Assembly: GCF_040675875.1 (NCBI RefSeq)
Contig: NZ_JBEGII010000001.1
Span: 310,001 to 374,000 of the forward strand
Direction: 5' to 3'
Source: Microbacterium sp. LWO12-1.2
GTDB taxonomy: Bacteria; Actinomycetota; Actinomycetes; Actinomycetales; Microbacteriaceae
Length of the DNA: 64,000 nt
A program made the position numbers and the translations under genes. Shown here piece by piece: positions 46,135 to 55,269 of the stretch. A model generated the notes under the pieces. It was not told the origin of the DNA. It saw only the letters and a list, made by a program, of their open reading frames with translations, and did no database searches. Position 1 is the first letter of the stretch. The number at the start of each line of letters is the position of its first letter.

Positions 46135-46806
46135 TCAGCTCAGCTCGGCGCGCACCCGCCGGGTGACCTCGGCGATCGGCATCGACCGCGGGAACACCGC
46201 GACGACCAGATCATCGGCCGACGGTTCTGCGACAGCATCCTGCTGCACACCGAAACGCCGCATCGCGACGTCGAGCGCCTGGCGCAGCGCCGACGCCGGC
46301 ACCCGCTTGCCGCGCAGCATCTGGCGCAGCACGTGGTTGTGCACGGCGGTGATGACCGCGGCGTAGCTGACGGCGTCGAGGGGGTCGAGGTCGGGAAGCG
46401 ACTCGCGCAGGTATTCGTCGAACAGGCGTTCATAGCGGAACACGGCCACGATCTCCCGTTCGCGCAGAGCGGGGATCTGCCGCACGAGCTCATAGCGGCG
46501 GCGGGCCACATCGGGCTCTGCGGCGAAGTGGCGGAAGACGAGCATCGCGCCGTCGGCGACGGTCGACCACGGGTCGCCCTCGGAGACGGCGAAGTGCTCG
46601 CGCAGCACATCGAGCAGCAGCTCGTGATCGGCGAAGACGACGTCATCCTTGCCTCCGAACTGTCGGAAGAAGGTCGAGCGTGACACTCCAGCGGCCTTGG
46701 CGATCTGCTCGACCGAGGTCTGGTCGAAACCGTGTTCGGCGAACAGGTCGAGTGCGGCGGCGACGACGCGCGTCGCGCTCGCGGCGGCGGAGGAGGTTTC
46801 GCTCAT
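46135..46806 (-). CDS. TetR-family transcriptional regulator
   Basis: This 223-residue regulator has an N-terminal helix-turn-helix ([20 protein letters not shown]) beginning 29 residues in. A C-terminal ligand domain follows, with conserved [26 protein letters not shown] sequence (given as [10 protein letters not shown] and [10 protein letters not shown]). It is adjacent to the acyl-CoA dehydrogenase gene on the same strand and divergent from sucCD; regulation of the dehydrogenase by an acyl-CoA-type ligand is plausible. Confidence 0.9.
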   Translation of the reverse strand: MSETSSAAASATRVVAAALDLFAEHGFDQTSVEQIAKAAGVSRSTFFRQFGGKDDVVFADHELLLDVLREHFAVSEGDPWSTVADGAMLVFRHFAAEPDVARRRYELVRQIPALREREIVAVFRYERLFDEYLRESLPDLDPLDAVSYAAVITAVHNHVLRQMLRGKRVPASALRQALDVAMRRFGVQQDAVAEPSADDLVVAVFPRSMPIAEVTRRVRAELS

Positions 46807-46812
46807 CCTCTG

Positions 46813-46818
46813 ATGCTA
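46813..46818 (-). promoter_or_regulatory. -10 hexamer of a leaderless promoter (TetR gene)
   Basis: On the minus strand TAGCAT ends 6 bases before ATG 46806. Confidence 0.55.
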
Positions 46819-46882
46819 GGTCACCGCCCCGGGATGCGTGCGGAAGTGCCGCCGCGGGCAGGGGGCGCTCAGGGCGAGGTAG

Positions 46883-46888
46883 TAGGCT
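46883..46888 (+). promoter_or_regulatory. -10 hexamer of the sucCD promoter
   Basis: TAGGCT lies 65 bases before GTG 46954. Unlike the leaderless cases, it gives a leader of about 58 bases with a GAAGGA ribosome site. Confidence 0.5.
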
Positions 46889-46898
46889 GGGGGACTGG

Positions 46899-46916
46899 TC
46901 GATGTCTCGACATCGA
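46899..46916. promoter_or_regulatory. Perfect palindrome in the sucC leader
   Basis: TCGATGTC-TC-GACATCGA begins about 10 bases after the -10 element, over the expected transcription start. It is either an operator or a 5' leader hairpin. Confidence 0.45.
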
Positions 46917-46953
46917 GAGAATTACCAGACAGCAGCCCAGTGAAGGAACCACA

Positions 46954-48144
46954 GTGGATCTGTACGAGTACCAGGCACGAGACGTTTTCGAAAAGTACGG
47001 AGTGCCGGTTCTCGCCGGCATCGTCGCGGACACCCCTGAAGAGGTGAGGGCGGCTGCCGAGAAGATCGGTGGAGTTGTCGTCGTCAAGGCTCAGGTGAAG
47101 ACCGGCGGCCGTGGAAAGGCGGGCGGCGTCAAGGTCGCCAAGACCCCCGACGAGGCGTACGAGGCGGCCAAGGCCATCCTCGGACTCGACATCAAGGGCC
47201 ACGTCGTCAAGCGCGTCATGGTCGCCCAGGGCGCCCGCATCGCCGAGGAGTTCTACTTCTCCGTGCTGCTCGACCGCGCCAACCGTTCCTACCTGAGCCT
47301 CTGCTCGGTCGAGGGCGGCATGGAGATCGAGGAGCTCGCCGTCGAGCGCCCGGAGGCGCTCGCGCGCGTCGAGGTCAACCCGCTCACGGGTATCGACAAG
47401 GCGAAGGCCGTCGAGATCGCCCGCGCGGCGAACTTCCCCGAGGACCTCATCGAGAAGGTCTCCGACGTGTTCGTCAAGCTCTTCGACGTCTACAAGGGCG
47501 AGGATGCGACGCTCGTCGAGGTCAACCCGCTGGTCCGCACGGAAGAGGGCGACATCATCGCGCTCGACGGCAAGGTCACGCTCGATGACAACGCCTCCGA
47601 GATCCGTCACCCCGAGCACGAGGCGCTCGAGGACAAGGATGCCGCAGACCCGCTCGAGGCCAAGGCCAAGAAGAGCGGCCTCAACTACGTGAAGCTCGAC
47701 GGCGAGGTCGGCATCATCGGCAACGGCGCAGGGCTCGTCATGTCGACGCTCGACGTGGTCGCCTACGCGGGCGAGAACCACAACGGCGTCAAGCCGGCCA
47801 ACTTCCTCGACATCGGCGGCGGCGCCTCGGCTGAGGTCATGGCCGCCGGCCTCGACGTCATCCTCGGCGACCCGCAGGTCAAGAGCGTGTTCGTCAACGT
47901 CTTCGGCGGCATCACGGCGTGCGACGCCGTCGCCAACGGCATCAAGGGTGCACTCGAGACGCTGGGCGCCACGGCTTCCAAGCCGCTCGTCGTGCGCCTC
48001 GACGGCAACCGCGTCGACGAGGGTCGCGCGATCCTCGCCGAGTACGCGCACCCGCTCGTCACCCTGGCCGCCACGATGGACGAGGGCGCCGACAAGGCCG
48101 CCGAGCTCGCCAACGCTTCGACAAGCTCAGCGCAAGCGCTCTGA
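46954..48144 (+). CDS. sucC: Succinyl-CoA synthetase beta subunit
   Basis: This 396-residue ATP-grasp subunit of the TCA-cycle enzyme converts succinyl-CoA to succinate with nucleotide triphosphate formation. It starts [19 protein letters not shown] and has [17 protein letters not shown] (nucleotide loop), [20 protein letters not shown] (metal site) and [19 protein letters not shown] 46954 has a GAAGGA site. The last eight residues (STSSAQAL) go beyond the usual end and are encoded by a sequence resembling an extragenic repeat. sucD follows 15 bases later. Confidence 0.96.
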   Translation: MDLYEYQARDVFEKYGVPVLAGIVADTPEEVRAAAEKIGGVVVVKAQVKTGGRGKAGGVKVAKTPDEAYEAAKAILGLDIKGHVVKRVMVAQGARIAEEFYFSVLLDRANRSYLSLCSVEGGMEIEELAVERPEALARVEVNPLTGIDKAKAVEIARAANFPEDLIEKVSDVFVKLFDVYKGEDATLVEVNPLVRTEEGDIIALDGKVTLDDNASEIRHPEHEALEDKDAADPLEAKAKKSGLNYVKLDGEVGIIGNGAGLVMSTLDVVAYAGENHNGVKPANFLDIGGGASAEVMAAGLDVILGDPQVKSVFVNVFGGITACDAVANGIKGALETLGATASKPLVVRLDGNRVDEGRAILAEYAHPLVTLAATMDEGADKAAELANASTSSAQAL

Positions 48145-49062
<918 letters not shown>

Positions 49063-49076
49063 TCTGAGTTACGCTT

Positions 49077-49115
49077 GAAAGGAAGGCCCCGGACTCCACT
49101 CTGGGGCCTTCTTTC
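49077..49115 (+). terminator. sucCD terminator
   Basis: GAAAGGAAGGCCCC (49077-49090) pairs with GGGGCCTTCTTTC (49103-49115) with one bulged G, 14 bases after the stop. Confidence 0.85.
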
Positions 49116-49150
49116 ATGCCCGGGAGCAGCCCCGGTATTGCGGCCGTTCC

Positions 49151-49233
49151 GAACTTCTGCGGCCCATGCGTGCGTGGCTGGCCGCCGAAGTTCGCATTGG
49201 CCGCCGAAGTTCGCATCGGCCGCAGAAGCTGAC
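49151..49233. repeat. 19-bp tandem repeat with an inverted partner
   Basis: TGGCCGCCGAAGTTCGCAT occurs twice head to tail (49179-49197 and 49198-49216), with a diverged third start CGGCCGCAGAAG (49217-49228). GAACTTCTGCGGCC (49151-49164) is the inverted form of the same core. This sits between two terminators in a 249-base non-coding gap. Confidence 0.85.
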
Positions 49234-49267
49234 GGCGTCGGGCATCAGACGCTTGTCGAGAGCGCGA

Positions 49268-49299
49268 AAAGGGGCGGATGCCGCAGCATCCGCCCCTTT
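49268..49299 (-). terminator. Terminator of the NCS2 permease gene
   Basis: AAAGGGGCGGATGC (49268-49281) pairs perfectly with GCATCCGCCCCTTT (49286-49299) around a CGCA loop, 12 bases beyond the stop at 49312. Confidence 0.88.
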
Positions 49300-49311
49300 C
49301 GTGGCGTGTGG

Positions 49312-50784
49312 TCAGATCCCGACGCCGAAGAGCGACTCGATCGGACCGCGCGCGAAGAACAGGACGAACCCGGCGGCGACGGCCCAGAGCAGCGGGCTGA
49401 TCTTCTTGGCCTTGCCCGACAGCGACTGCACGAGCACCCAGCTCACGAAGCCGGCGCCGATGCCGTTGGCGATCGAGTAGGTCAGCGGCATCACGGTCAC
49501 GGTGAGGAACACCGGCAGCAGCACGCTGAAGTCGCTCAAATCGATGTACTTGATCTGCGCCATCATCATGGCACCGACGATGATGAGCGCGGCGGCGGCG
49601 ATCTCGGTCGGGACGATCGAGGTGAGCGGCGTGAGGAACATCGCCAGGAGGAAGATCCCACCCGTCACCACGTTCGCCAGACCCGTGCGGGCGCCCTCGC
49701 CGATGCCGGCGCCGGACTCGATGAACACGGTGCTCGATGACGAGGAGGTGGCTCCACCGGCGATGGCACCGACACCCTCGACGATCAGCGCCGACTTGAT
49801 GCGGGGGAAGTCGCCCTTCTCATCGGCCAGACCGGCTTCCTTCGCGAGACCGGTCATGGTGCCCATGGCATCGAAGAAGTTCGAGAACACCAGGGTGAAC
49901 ACGATCATCACGAGGGCCACGAGGCTGACCTTGTTGAAGTCGAAACCGAAGTCGACCGCGCCGATCAGGCTCAGGTCGGGGAGGCTGACGGGCGAGCCGG
50001 TGAGCGCGGGGACCGTGAGGCTCCAGCCGCCGGGGTTGACCGCGCCATCAGCGCCGATCTGCGGGCCGAGGTGCCAGATCGCCTCGACGATCACGGCGAG
50101 CACGGTGCCGGAGACGAGTCCGATCAGCAGGCCGCCCTTGACCTTGCGGGCGACGAGGATGCCGGTGAGGATCAGCGTCGCCACGAACAGCACGGTCGGC
50201 ACGGTCGCGATCGAGCCGCCGATGCCGAGCCCGACGGGCGGGGATGCGGCGCCGGTCGCGGTGACGAAGCCCGAGTTCACGAAGCCGATGAAGGCGATGA
50301 AGAAGCCGATACCGACCGTGATGGCGATCTTGAGCTGGAAGGGCACGGCGTCGAAGATCAGCTTCCGCAGACCGGTCGCGGCCAGCAGGACGATCACGAT
50401 GCCGTTGATCATCACGAGCGCCATGGCCTCGGCCCAGGTGACCTGGCCGACGACGGAGAACGCGACGAACGCGTTGATGCCGAGACCGGCGGCGAAGCCG
50501 AACGGCAGGCGCGTGACGAGACCGAACAGGATCGTCATGATGCCGGCGGTCAGCGCGGTGGCGGCGCCGACGGCGCTGAAGTTCAGCGTCGTCCCGTCGA
50601 CATCGGCGGCGCCGGTGAGGATGATCGGGTTGAGGATCACGATGTACGCCATCGTGACGAACGTCACCAGGCCACCTCGGATCTCGGTGCCGACGGTGGA
50701 GCCGCGCTTGCTGATCTCGAAGAAGCGGTCGAGCGCGTTCTTCGGTTCGGCAGTCGCGGGGGCAGGGGACGGGGCAGTTGTCAT
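49312..50784 (-). CDS. NCS2/AzgA-type purine permease
   Basis: This 490-residue transporter has 12-14 membrane helices. ALDRFFEISKRGSTVGTEIRG with FVTMAYIVILNP at the N-terminus, GMGTMTGLAKEAG-type NFFDAMGTMTGL in the middle and GGATSSSSSTVFIESGAGIGEG match the AzgA branch of hypoxanthine/guanine/adenine permeases. ATG 50784 has GGAGG 8 bases upstream; the open frame continues far upstream but as a shadow of the divergent gene. It fits a purine salvage role; the exact substrate is uncertain. Confidence 0.9.
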   Translation of the reverse strand: MTTAPSPAPATAEPKNALDRFFEISKRGSTVGTEIRGGLVTFVTMAYIVILNPIILTGAADVDGTTLNFSAVGAATALTAGIMTILFGLVTRLPFGFAAGLGINAFVAFSVVGQVTWAEAMALVMINGIVIVLLAATGLRKLIFDAVPFQLKIAITVGIGFFIAFIGFVNSGFVTATGAASPPVGLGIGGSIATVPTVLFVATLILTGILVARKVKGGLLIGLVSGTVLAVIVEAIWHLGPQIGADGAVNPGGWSLTVPALTGSPVSLPDLSLIGAVDFGFDFNKVSLVALVMIVFTLVFSNFFDAMGTMTGLAKEAGLADEKGDFPRIKSALIVEGVGAIAGGATSSSSSTVFIESGAGIGEGARTGLANVVTGGIFLLAMFLTPLTSIVPTEIAAAALIIVGAMMMAQIKYIDLSDFSVLLPVFLTVTVMPLTYSIANGIGAGFVSWVLVQSLSGKAKKISPLLWAVAAGFVLFFARGPIESLFGVGI

Positions 50785-50862
50785 CGGGGGAACCTCCGCA
50801 GGAGACGATATCGTGTCGCCCGCACCCGCGCGCGCCCCCAGGGGGCTGCGGGGTTCTCGTCG

Positions 50863-50868
50863 TAGTCT
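50863..50868 (+). promoter_or_regulatory. -10 hexamer close to the DUF6350 start
   Basis: TAGTCT ends 9 bases before ATG 50878, leaving at most a very short leader. Confidence 0.5.
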
Positions 50869-50877
50869 CGAATCGCT

Positions 50878-52272
50878 ATGCAACGCCTCCTCGTCGCGCT
50901 CCTCGCCGCCTTCGACGCCGTCATCGCCGCTGCGGTCGGCCTCGTCGTGCTGCTCGCGCCGCTGACCCTGTTGTGGACCCTCGCGTTCGGCGCGACGGCG
51001 GACTGGGGCGCGCTCTGGCCGCTCACCGGAACCCTGTGGGCGTTCGGGCACGGTGTGCCGCTCGACGTGACGATCGCCTCGGAGATGCTGGTCGCCCTCG
51101 CGATCCCCTCGGCCGCGGCGAGCTTCGTCGTGTCGGTCACGCCCCTCGCGTTCCTCCTGTTCACCTTGCTGTTCGCCGCCCGTTCCGGTGCGCGGGCCGC
51201 CAAGGCCGGTGCCTGGCTCCTCGGCGCACTCTCGGGCGCTGCCGTCTTCGCGGTCATCGCTGCGAGCGTCGCCCTCTCCTCCCGGGTGGAGGCGGCGCAG
51301 ACCTCCCTGCCTCTCGCGATCATCCTGCCGAGTGCCGTCTACCTGGTGGGCGCGGTGTGCGGCGGGGTGCGCATCGCCTGGGAGGACGGCGATGGCGGCC
51401 TGCTCGATCGCCTGCACGACGTCGTGGACACCTGGGGCGACTGGACGCCCGTGCCCGCCTCGGTCGTGCGAGGTGCCGCCTTCGCGGTGATGGGAGTGAC
51501 CGCTGCTGCCGCTGCCGCTGTCGCGCTCATGACGCTGTTCCGCGGTGGTGAGGTGGTCGCGCTGTTCCAGGCGTCGCATGTGGATGCTCTCGGGGCGACC
51601 GTGATGACCCTCGGTCAGTTCGCCTATCTTCCGACGCTCATCGTGTGGGCCGCGTCGTGGATCGCGGGGCCCGGATTCGCTGTCGGCGTCGGCACTGCGG
51701 TCTCTCCCGCCGGCACCCAGCTCGGCGTCGTGCCCGGGATCCCGATCCTGGGGCTGCTCCCCGAGAACAGCTCGATCTGGATGCTCATCGTCGTACTGAT
51801 CCCGATCGCAGCCGGCGCCGTCGCCGGCTGGGCCGTCCGCTCGCGCCTGGTGTGGGAGGGCACGCCGCTGGGCATGCCCCCACGCGCCGCGATCGCCGTC
51901 GGCATCGGTGTCGTCGCCGCCGGAGTCGCGGCGGTCGCCGCAGCGCTCGCGCACGGCTCGATGGGACCCGGCCGCCTGGTGGAGATCGGTCCCGCCCCTG
52001 TACCGTTCGCGCTCGCTCTCGGGGGAGAGGTGCTGCTCGGCGCCGCGATCCTGCTGCTCTCGCCCCGGCATCGGGATGAGCTGGCCGAGGAGCGCACCGA
52101 CCGCTGGAACGCCGAGATGGCGGGCGTTCCGCCGACCGACTGGGCCACGATCGATGGGGCGCCGGCGGCCCCGGTGTCGTGGGCAGGAGGCTCGGCCGAC
52201 GACACAGCACCCCTCGACGACCTCGGGCGTTTCACGCGGCCCGCGGCGGACCCCACGGAGCGACGTGACTGA
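50878..52272 (+). CDS. DUF6350 (PerM-like) polytopic membrane protein
   Basis: This 464-residue protein has about nine membrane helices over residues 1-400 and an acidic cytosolic tail of 60 residues. It matches actinobacterial DUF6350, which regularly precedes purN-purH; the mycobacterial relative PerM is linked to cell division and persistence. The helix containing GRLVEIGPAPVPFALALGGE is a family landmark. purN starts 61 bases downstream with its own leaderless -10. Function here is inferred only from this synteny. Confidence 0.82.
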   Translation: MQRLLVALLAAFDAVIAAAVGLVVLLAPLTLLWTLAFGATADWGALWPLTGTLWAFGHGVPLDVTIASEMLVALAIPSAAASFVVSVTPLAFLLFTLLFAARSGARAAKAGAWLLGALSGAAVFAVIAASVALSSRVEAAQTSLPLAIILPSAVYLVGAVCGGVRIAWEDGDGGLLDRLHDVVDTWGDWTPVPASVVRGAAFAVMGVTAAAAAAVALMTLFRGGEVVALFQASHVDALGATVMTLGQFAYLPTLIVWAASWIAGPGFAVGVGTAVSPAGTQLGVVPGIPILGLLPENSSIWMLIVVLIPIAAGAVAGWAVRSRLVWEGTPLGMPPRAAIAVGIGVVAAGVAAVAAALAHGSMGPGRLVEIGPAPVPFALALGGEVLLGAAILLLSPRHRDELAEERTDRWNAEMAGVPPTDWATIDGAPAAPVSWAGGSADDTAPLDDLGRFTRPAADPTERRD

Positions 52273-52321
52273 TCTCGCCGGAGGGCAGCGCAACCCGGCG
52301 AGAGCGGTGCGCGCGCCCCGG

Positions 52322-52327
52322 TAGACT
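52322..52327 (+). promoter_or_regulatory. -10 hexamer of a leaderless promoter (purN)
   Basis: TAGACT ends 6 bases before GTG 52334. Confidence 0.65.
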
Positions 52328-52333
52328 GGGCGC

Positions 52334-52921
52334 GTGCTCACGGTCGCCGTTCTCATCTCGGGCACCGGCTCGAATCTTCGCGCCCTCCTCGAGGCCGCTC
52401 GTCATCCCGACTTCCCTGCTCGGGTGGTCGTCGTCGGCGCCGACCGCGAAGCCGACGGTCTGGCCCATGCCGAGGAGTTCGGCATCCCCAGCTTCACCGT
52501 CCCGTGGCACGAGCACGACAGCCGTGAGGCCTGGGGCGAGGAACTCGCCAGGCAGCTGCGTGTCTGGACACCCGATCTGGTCGTGCTCTCTGGCCTCATG
52601 CGGCTGCTGCCGCCGGCTCTGGTGGCGGAGTTCTCACCGGCCCTGATCAACACCCATCCGGCGTTCCTGCCCGAGTTCCCCGGCGCGCACGGCGTACGCG
52701 ACGCGCTCGCGGCCGGCGCCGCGCAGACGGGCGCGAGCGTGATCGTCGTCGATGACGGCGTCGACACCGGTCCCATCCTGGCGCAGGAGCGCGTGCCGAT
52801 CCTCGACGGCGACACCGAGCACACCCTGCACGAGCGCATCAAGCCGGTCGAACGACGGCTCCTGATCGAGGTCGTCCGCGGCATCGCCACCGGCGAGATC
52901 ACGCTGACCTCCCCCTCCTGA
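52334..52921 (+). CDS. purN: Phosphoribosylglycinamide formyltransferase
   Basis: This 195-residue enzyme transfers a formyl group from 10-formyl-THF to GAR in purine synthesis. It has the N-terminal phosphate loop [15 protein letters not shown], catalytic asparagine and histidine in [15 protein letters not shown], and the aspartate in [14 protein letters not shown] start. purH follows 50 bases later in the same direction, as in most actinobacteria. Confidence 0.97.
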   Translation: MLTVAVLISGTGSNLRALLEAARHPDFPARVVVVGADREADGLAHAEEFGIPSFTVPWHEHDSREAWGEELARQLRVWTPDLVVLSGLMRLLPPALVAEFSPALINTHPAFLPEFPGAHGVRDALAAGAAQTGASVIVVDDGVDTGPILAQERVPILDGDTEHTLHERIKPVERRLLIEVVRGIATGEITLTSPS

Positions 52922-52971
52922 ACTTCCCTCATCCCACCGACGCACGTCCCTCACGCACGAAGGAGCCCTTC

Positions 52972-54579
52972 ATGGCCGGCCCCCGCCACGACCCCTCGCT
53001 CTACCGCGATCGCGACACGGTGCCGATCCGGCGCGCTCTCATCTCGGTCAGCGACAAGAGCGGCCTGCTGACGCTCGCCGCCGCGCTCGCCGAGGTCGGT
53101 GCCGAGATCGTCTCGACCGGCTCCACCGCCGCCACGATCCGGGAGGCCGGGTTCGAGGTCACCGACGTCGCCGCCGTGACCGGCGTCGCCGAGATGCTGG
53201 ACGGACGGGTGAAGACCCTGCACCCGAAGATCCATGGCGGTCTGCTGGCCGACCTGCGCCTGGAGGACCACGAGCGCCAGCTCGATGAGTTGGACATCAA
53301 CCCGTTCGACCTCGTCGTGGTGAACCTGTACCCGTTCGTCGAGACCGTCGCCTCTGGCGCGGTCGGCGACGACGTGGTCGAGCAGATCGACATCGGCGGC
53401 CCCGCCATGGTGCGCGCCGCCGCGAAGAACCACGCGAACGTCGCGATCGTCGTCTCGCCGCAGTCGTACCCTGCCGTCGTCGCCGCGATCGCCGAGGGCG
53501 GCACCTCGCTGTCGCAGCGCCGCGAACTCGCCGCCCGCGCCTTCGCGCACACCGCGGCGTACGACACAGCCGTCGCCTCCTGGTTCGCCGAGGGCACGCT
53601 GAACGCCGAGGGCGACCTCCCCGCGCACCTCACGATCCAGGCGGAGCGCCTGGCCACGCTCCGCTACGGCGAGAACTCGCACCAGCGCGGCGCGATCTAC
53701 ACGCGCTCCGGCGGCCACGGCATCGCTCAGGCCACGCAGCTGCAGGGCAAGGAGATGTCGTACAACAACTACGTCGACGCCGACGCCGCACTGCGCGCCG
53801 CCTACGACATGATCAAGCCGGCCGTGGCGATCATCAAGCACGCCAACCCGTGCGGCATCGCGACCACGGCACCGAACGCCCTCGACCCGATCGCCAGCGC
53901 ACACCTGCGCGCGCACGAGTGCGACCCGGTCTCGGCCTATGGCGGAGTGATCGCGGCGAACGGCACCGTCACCCTGAAGATGGCGGAGAACCTGAAGGAC
54001 ATCTTCACCGAGGTCATCGTCGCCCCGTCGTTCGAGCCGGCCGCGCTCGAGGTCTTCAAGGCCAAGAAGAACCTGCGTCTGCTGCAGCTGCCGGAGGACT
54101 GGCAGCAGGAGCGCATGGACGTGCGGCTCGTCTCCGGCGGACTGCTGCTGCAGGACGCCGACCGCTTCCCCGACGACATCGTCTCGGTCGCGAAGAACTG
54201 GGAGCTCGTCTCCGGTGAGCGTCCGAGCGACGAGGAGATGGAGAACCTCATCTTCGCGTGGAAGGCGTGCCGTGCGGTGAAGTCCAACGCGATCGTGCTC
54301 GCCAAGGACAACGCCACGGTCGGTGTCGGCATGGGCCAGGTCAACCGCGTCGACTCGTGCCGCCTCGCGGTGGAGCGTGCGGGCGACCGTGCTGCCGGAT
54401 CCGTCGCGGCATCCGATGCGTTCTTCCCCTTCGCGGATGGCGCGCAGGTGCTGATCGACGCCGGAGTCACGGCGATCGTGCAGCCGGGCGGTTCGGTGCG
54501 CGACGAGGAGGTCGTCGACGCCGCGCGCAAGGCCGGCGTCACGATGTTCTTCACCGGAGAGCGCCACTTCTTCCACTGA
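52972..54579 (+). CDS. purH: Bifunctional AICAR transformylase/IMP cyclohydrolase
   Basis: This 535-residue enzyme catalyses the last two steps of IMP synthesis. The N-terminal cyclohydrolase (about 1-210) has [20 protein letters not shown], the [13 protein letters not shown] loop and [18 protein letters not shown]. The transformylase part has [32 protein letters not shown] and the terminal [10 protein letters not shown] with FTGERHFFH. An AAGGAG site precedes ATG 52972. It is followed by a nested hairpin terminator. Confidence 0.97.
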   Translation: MAGPRHDPSLYRDRDTVPIRRALISVSDKSGLLTLAAALAEVGAEIVSTGSTAATIREAGFEVTDVAAVTGVAEMLDGRVKTLHPKIHGGLLADLRLEDHERQLDELDINPFDLVVVNLYPFVETVASGAVGDDVVEQIDIGGPAMVRAAAKNHANVAIVVSPQSYPAVVAAIAEGGTSLSQRRELAARAFAHTAAYDTAVASWFAEGTLNAEGDLPAHLTIQAERLATLRYGENSHQRGAIYTRSGGHGIAQATQLQGKEMSYNNYVDADAALRAAYDMIKPAVAIIKHANPCGIATTAPNALDPIASAHLRAHECDPVSAYGGVIAANGTVTLKMAENLKDIFTEVIVAPSFEPAALEVFKAKKNLRLLQLPEDWQQERMDVRLVSGGLLLQDADRFPDDIVSVAKNWELVSGERPSDEEMENLIFAWKACRAVKSNAIVLAKDNATVGVGMGQVNRVDSCRLAVERAGDRAAGSVAASDAFFPFADGAQVLIDAGVTAIVQPGGSVRDEEVVDAARKAGVTMFFTGERHFFH

Positions 54580-54614
54580 GTCGGTGGCTCGGGGGCAGCT
54601 GCTTCCTCGCTCCA

Positions 54615-54694
54615 CCGAGACCCATCACCGTCATCGAAACCCCCTCCTGCAGACGTCTGCACGAGGGGGTTTCGGCGTCGACGGTGGGTCTCGG
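54615..54694. terminator. Nested bidirectional terminator after purH
   Basis: The core GAAACCCCCTC (54636-54646) pairs with GAGGGGGTTTC (54663-54673) around the palindrome TGCAGACGTCTGCA (54648-54661). An outer stem CCGAGACCCA..CCGTC (54615-54632) pairs with GACGGTGGGTCTCGG (54680-54694), with a 3-base bulge. It lies between convergent operons. Confidence 0.8.
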
Positions 54695-54720
54695 CATTCT
54701 CCAGTGTCGAGACCGACCGA

Positions 54721-55269
54721 TCAGAGGATCACGATCGCGGACATTGCGACGGTGGAGGACGCCATCGTGGCGTGGTGCAGGCGATGCCCCCAGGAACGCT
54801 CCGTGCGCAGTGCGATCGCGCCGAGAAGGATGGCGCCCAGGCCGAACGCGCCGGCCATCACCTGCGGCATCATCGCGCCCCCGCCGTGCGCGTGCGCGTC
54901 CGGCGCGGCCACGGTGCCGGGCGCTGACACGGCGTCCGGCGCAATCGTCGTCATGAGGAGGATCAGCGCGGCGGTGGAGACGAGTCCGAGCGCGAGATGA
55001 CCGGTCAGCACGGCTGACCCGGCGCCCGCGGACGCCTCGCTCCCGCGCGGGGACCGGCAGCGCGCGGCGAGAGCGAGGGCGGCGGGGAGCATCACTGCGA
55101 ACCAGACCACCGGGGGCAGCAGCGAGAGCGTCATCGCGTCGGCCATGCCGATGAACATGAGCGCGCCGGCGGCGACTTCGGGAAGCCCGACGCCTCGCGG
55201 GATCAGGATGAGCGATCCCGCACCGACCAGCGCCGTTGCCAGGGCGAAGACGTGCAGGAGCTCGCTCAC
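54721..55269 (-). CDS. Small polytopic membrane protein, last gene of the amine operon
   Basis: This 182-residue protein has five or six hydrophobic helices and a His/Gly-rich loop (DAHAHGGGAMM) between helices 4 and 5. It was not assigned to a family with confidence; DUF5134-type membrane proteins look similar. The start is GTG 55269, overlapping the stop of the C45 gene (GTGA), rather than a longer frame reaching into that gene. The histidine-rich loop could bind a metal, perhaps copper given the copper amine oxidase at the head of the operon (speculative). Confidence 0.65.
   Translation of the reverse strand: MSELLHVFALATALVGAGSLILIPRGVGLPEVAAGALMFIGMADAMTLSLLPPVVWFAVMLPAALALAARCRSPRGSEASAGAGSAVLTGHLALGLVSTAALILLMTTIAPDAVSAPGTVAAPDAHAHGGGAMMPQVMAGAFGLGAILLGAIALRTERSWGHRLHHATMASSTVAMSAIVIL

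Noticed and set aside
50785..50877. A purine riboswitch upstream of the NCS2 permease gene
   Set aside because: The 93-base gap shared with the divergent gene has no conserved purine aptamer core that I can recognise and contains an ordinary ribosome site.
50785..52365. Upstream extension of the NCS2 permease frame to over 1000 codons
   Set aside because: The added part is antisense to the DUF6350 gene and precedes the conserved N-terminus. ATG 50784 has a good ribosome site.
54551..54720. Minus-strand coding continuing past the small membrane protein
   Set aside because: The segment is occupied by the nested hairpin terminator and the end of purH; no conserved protein sequence is visible.
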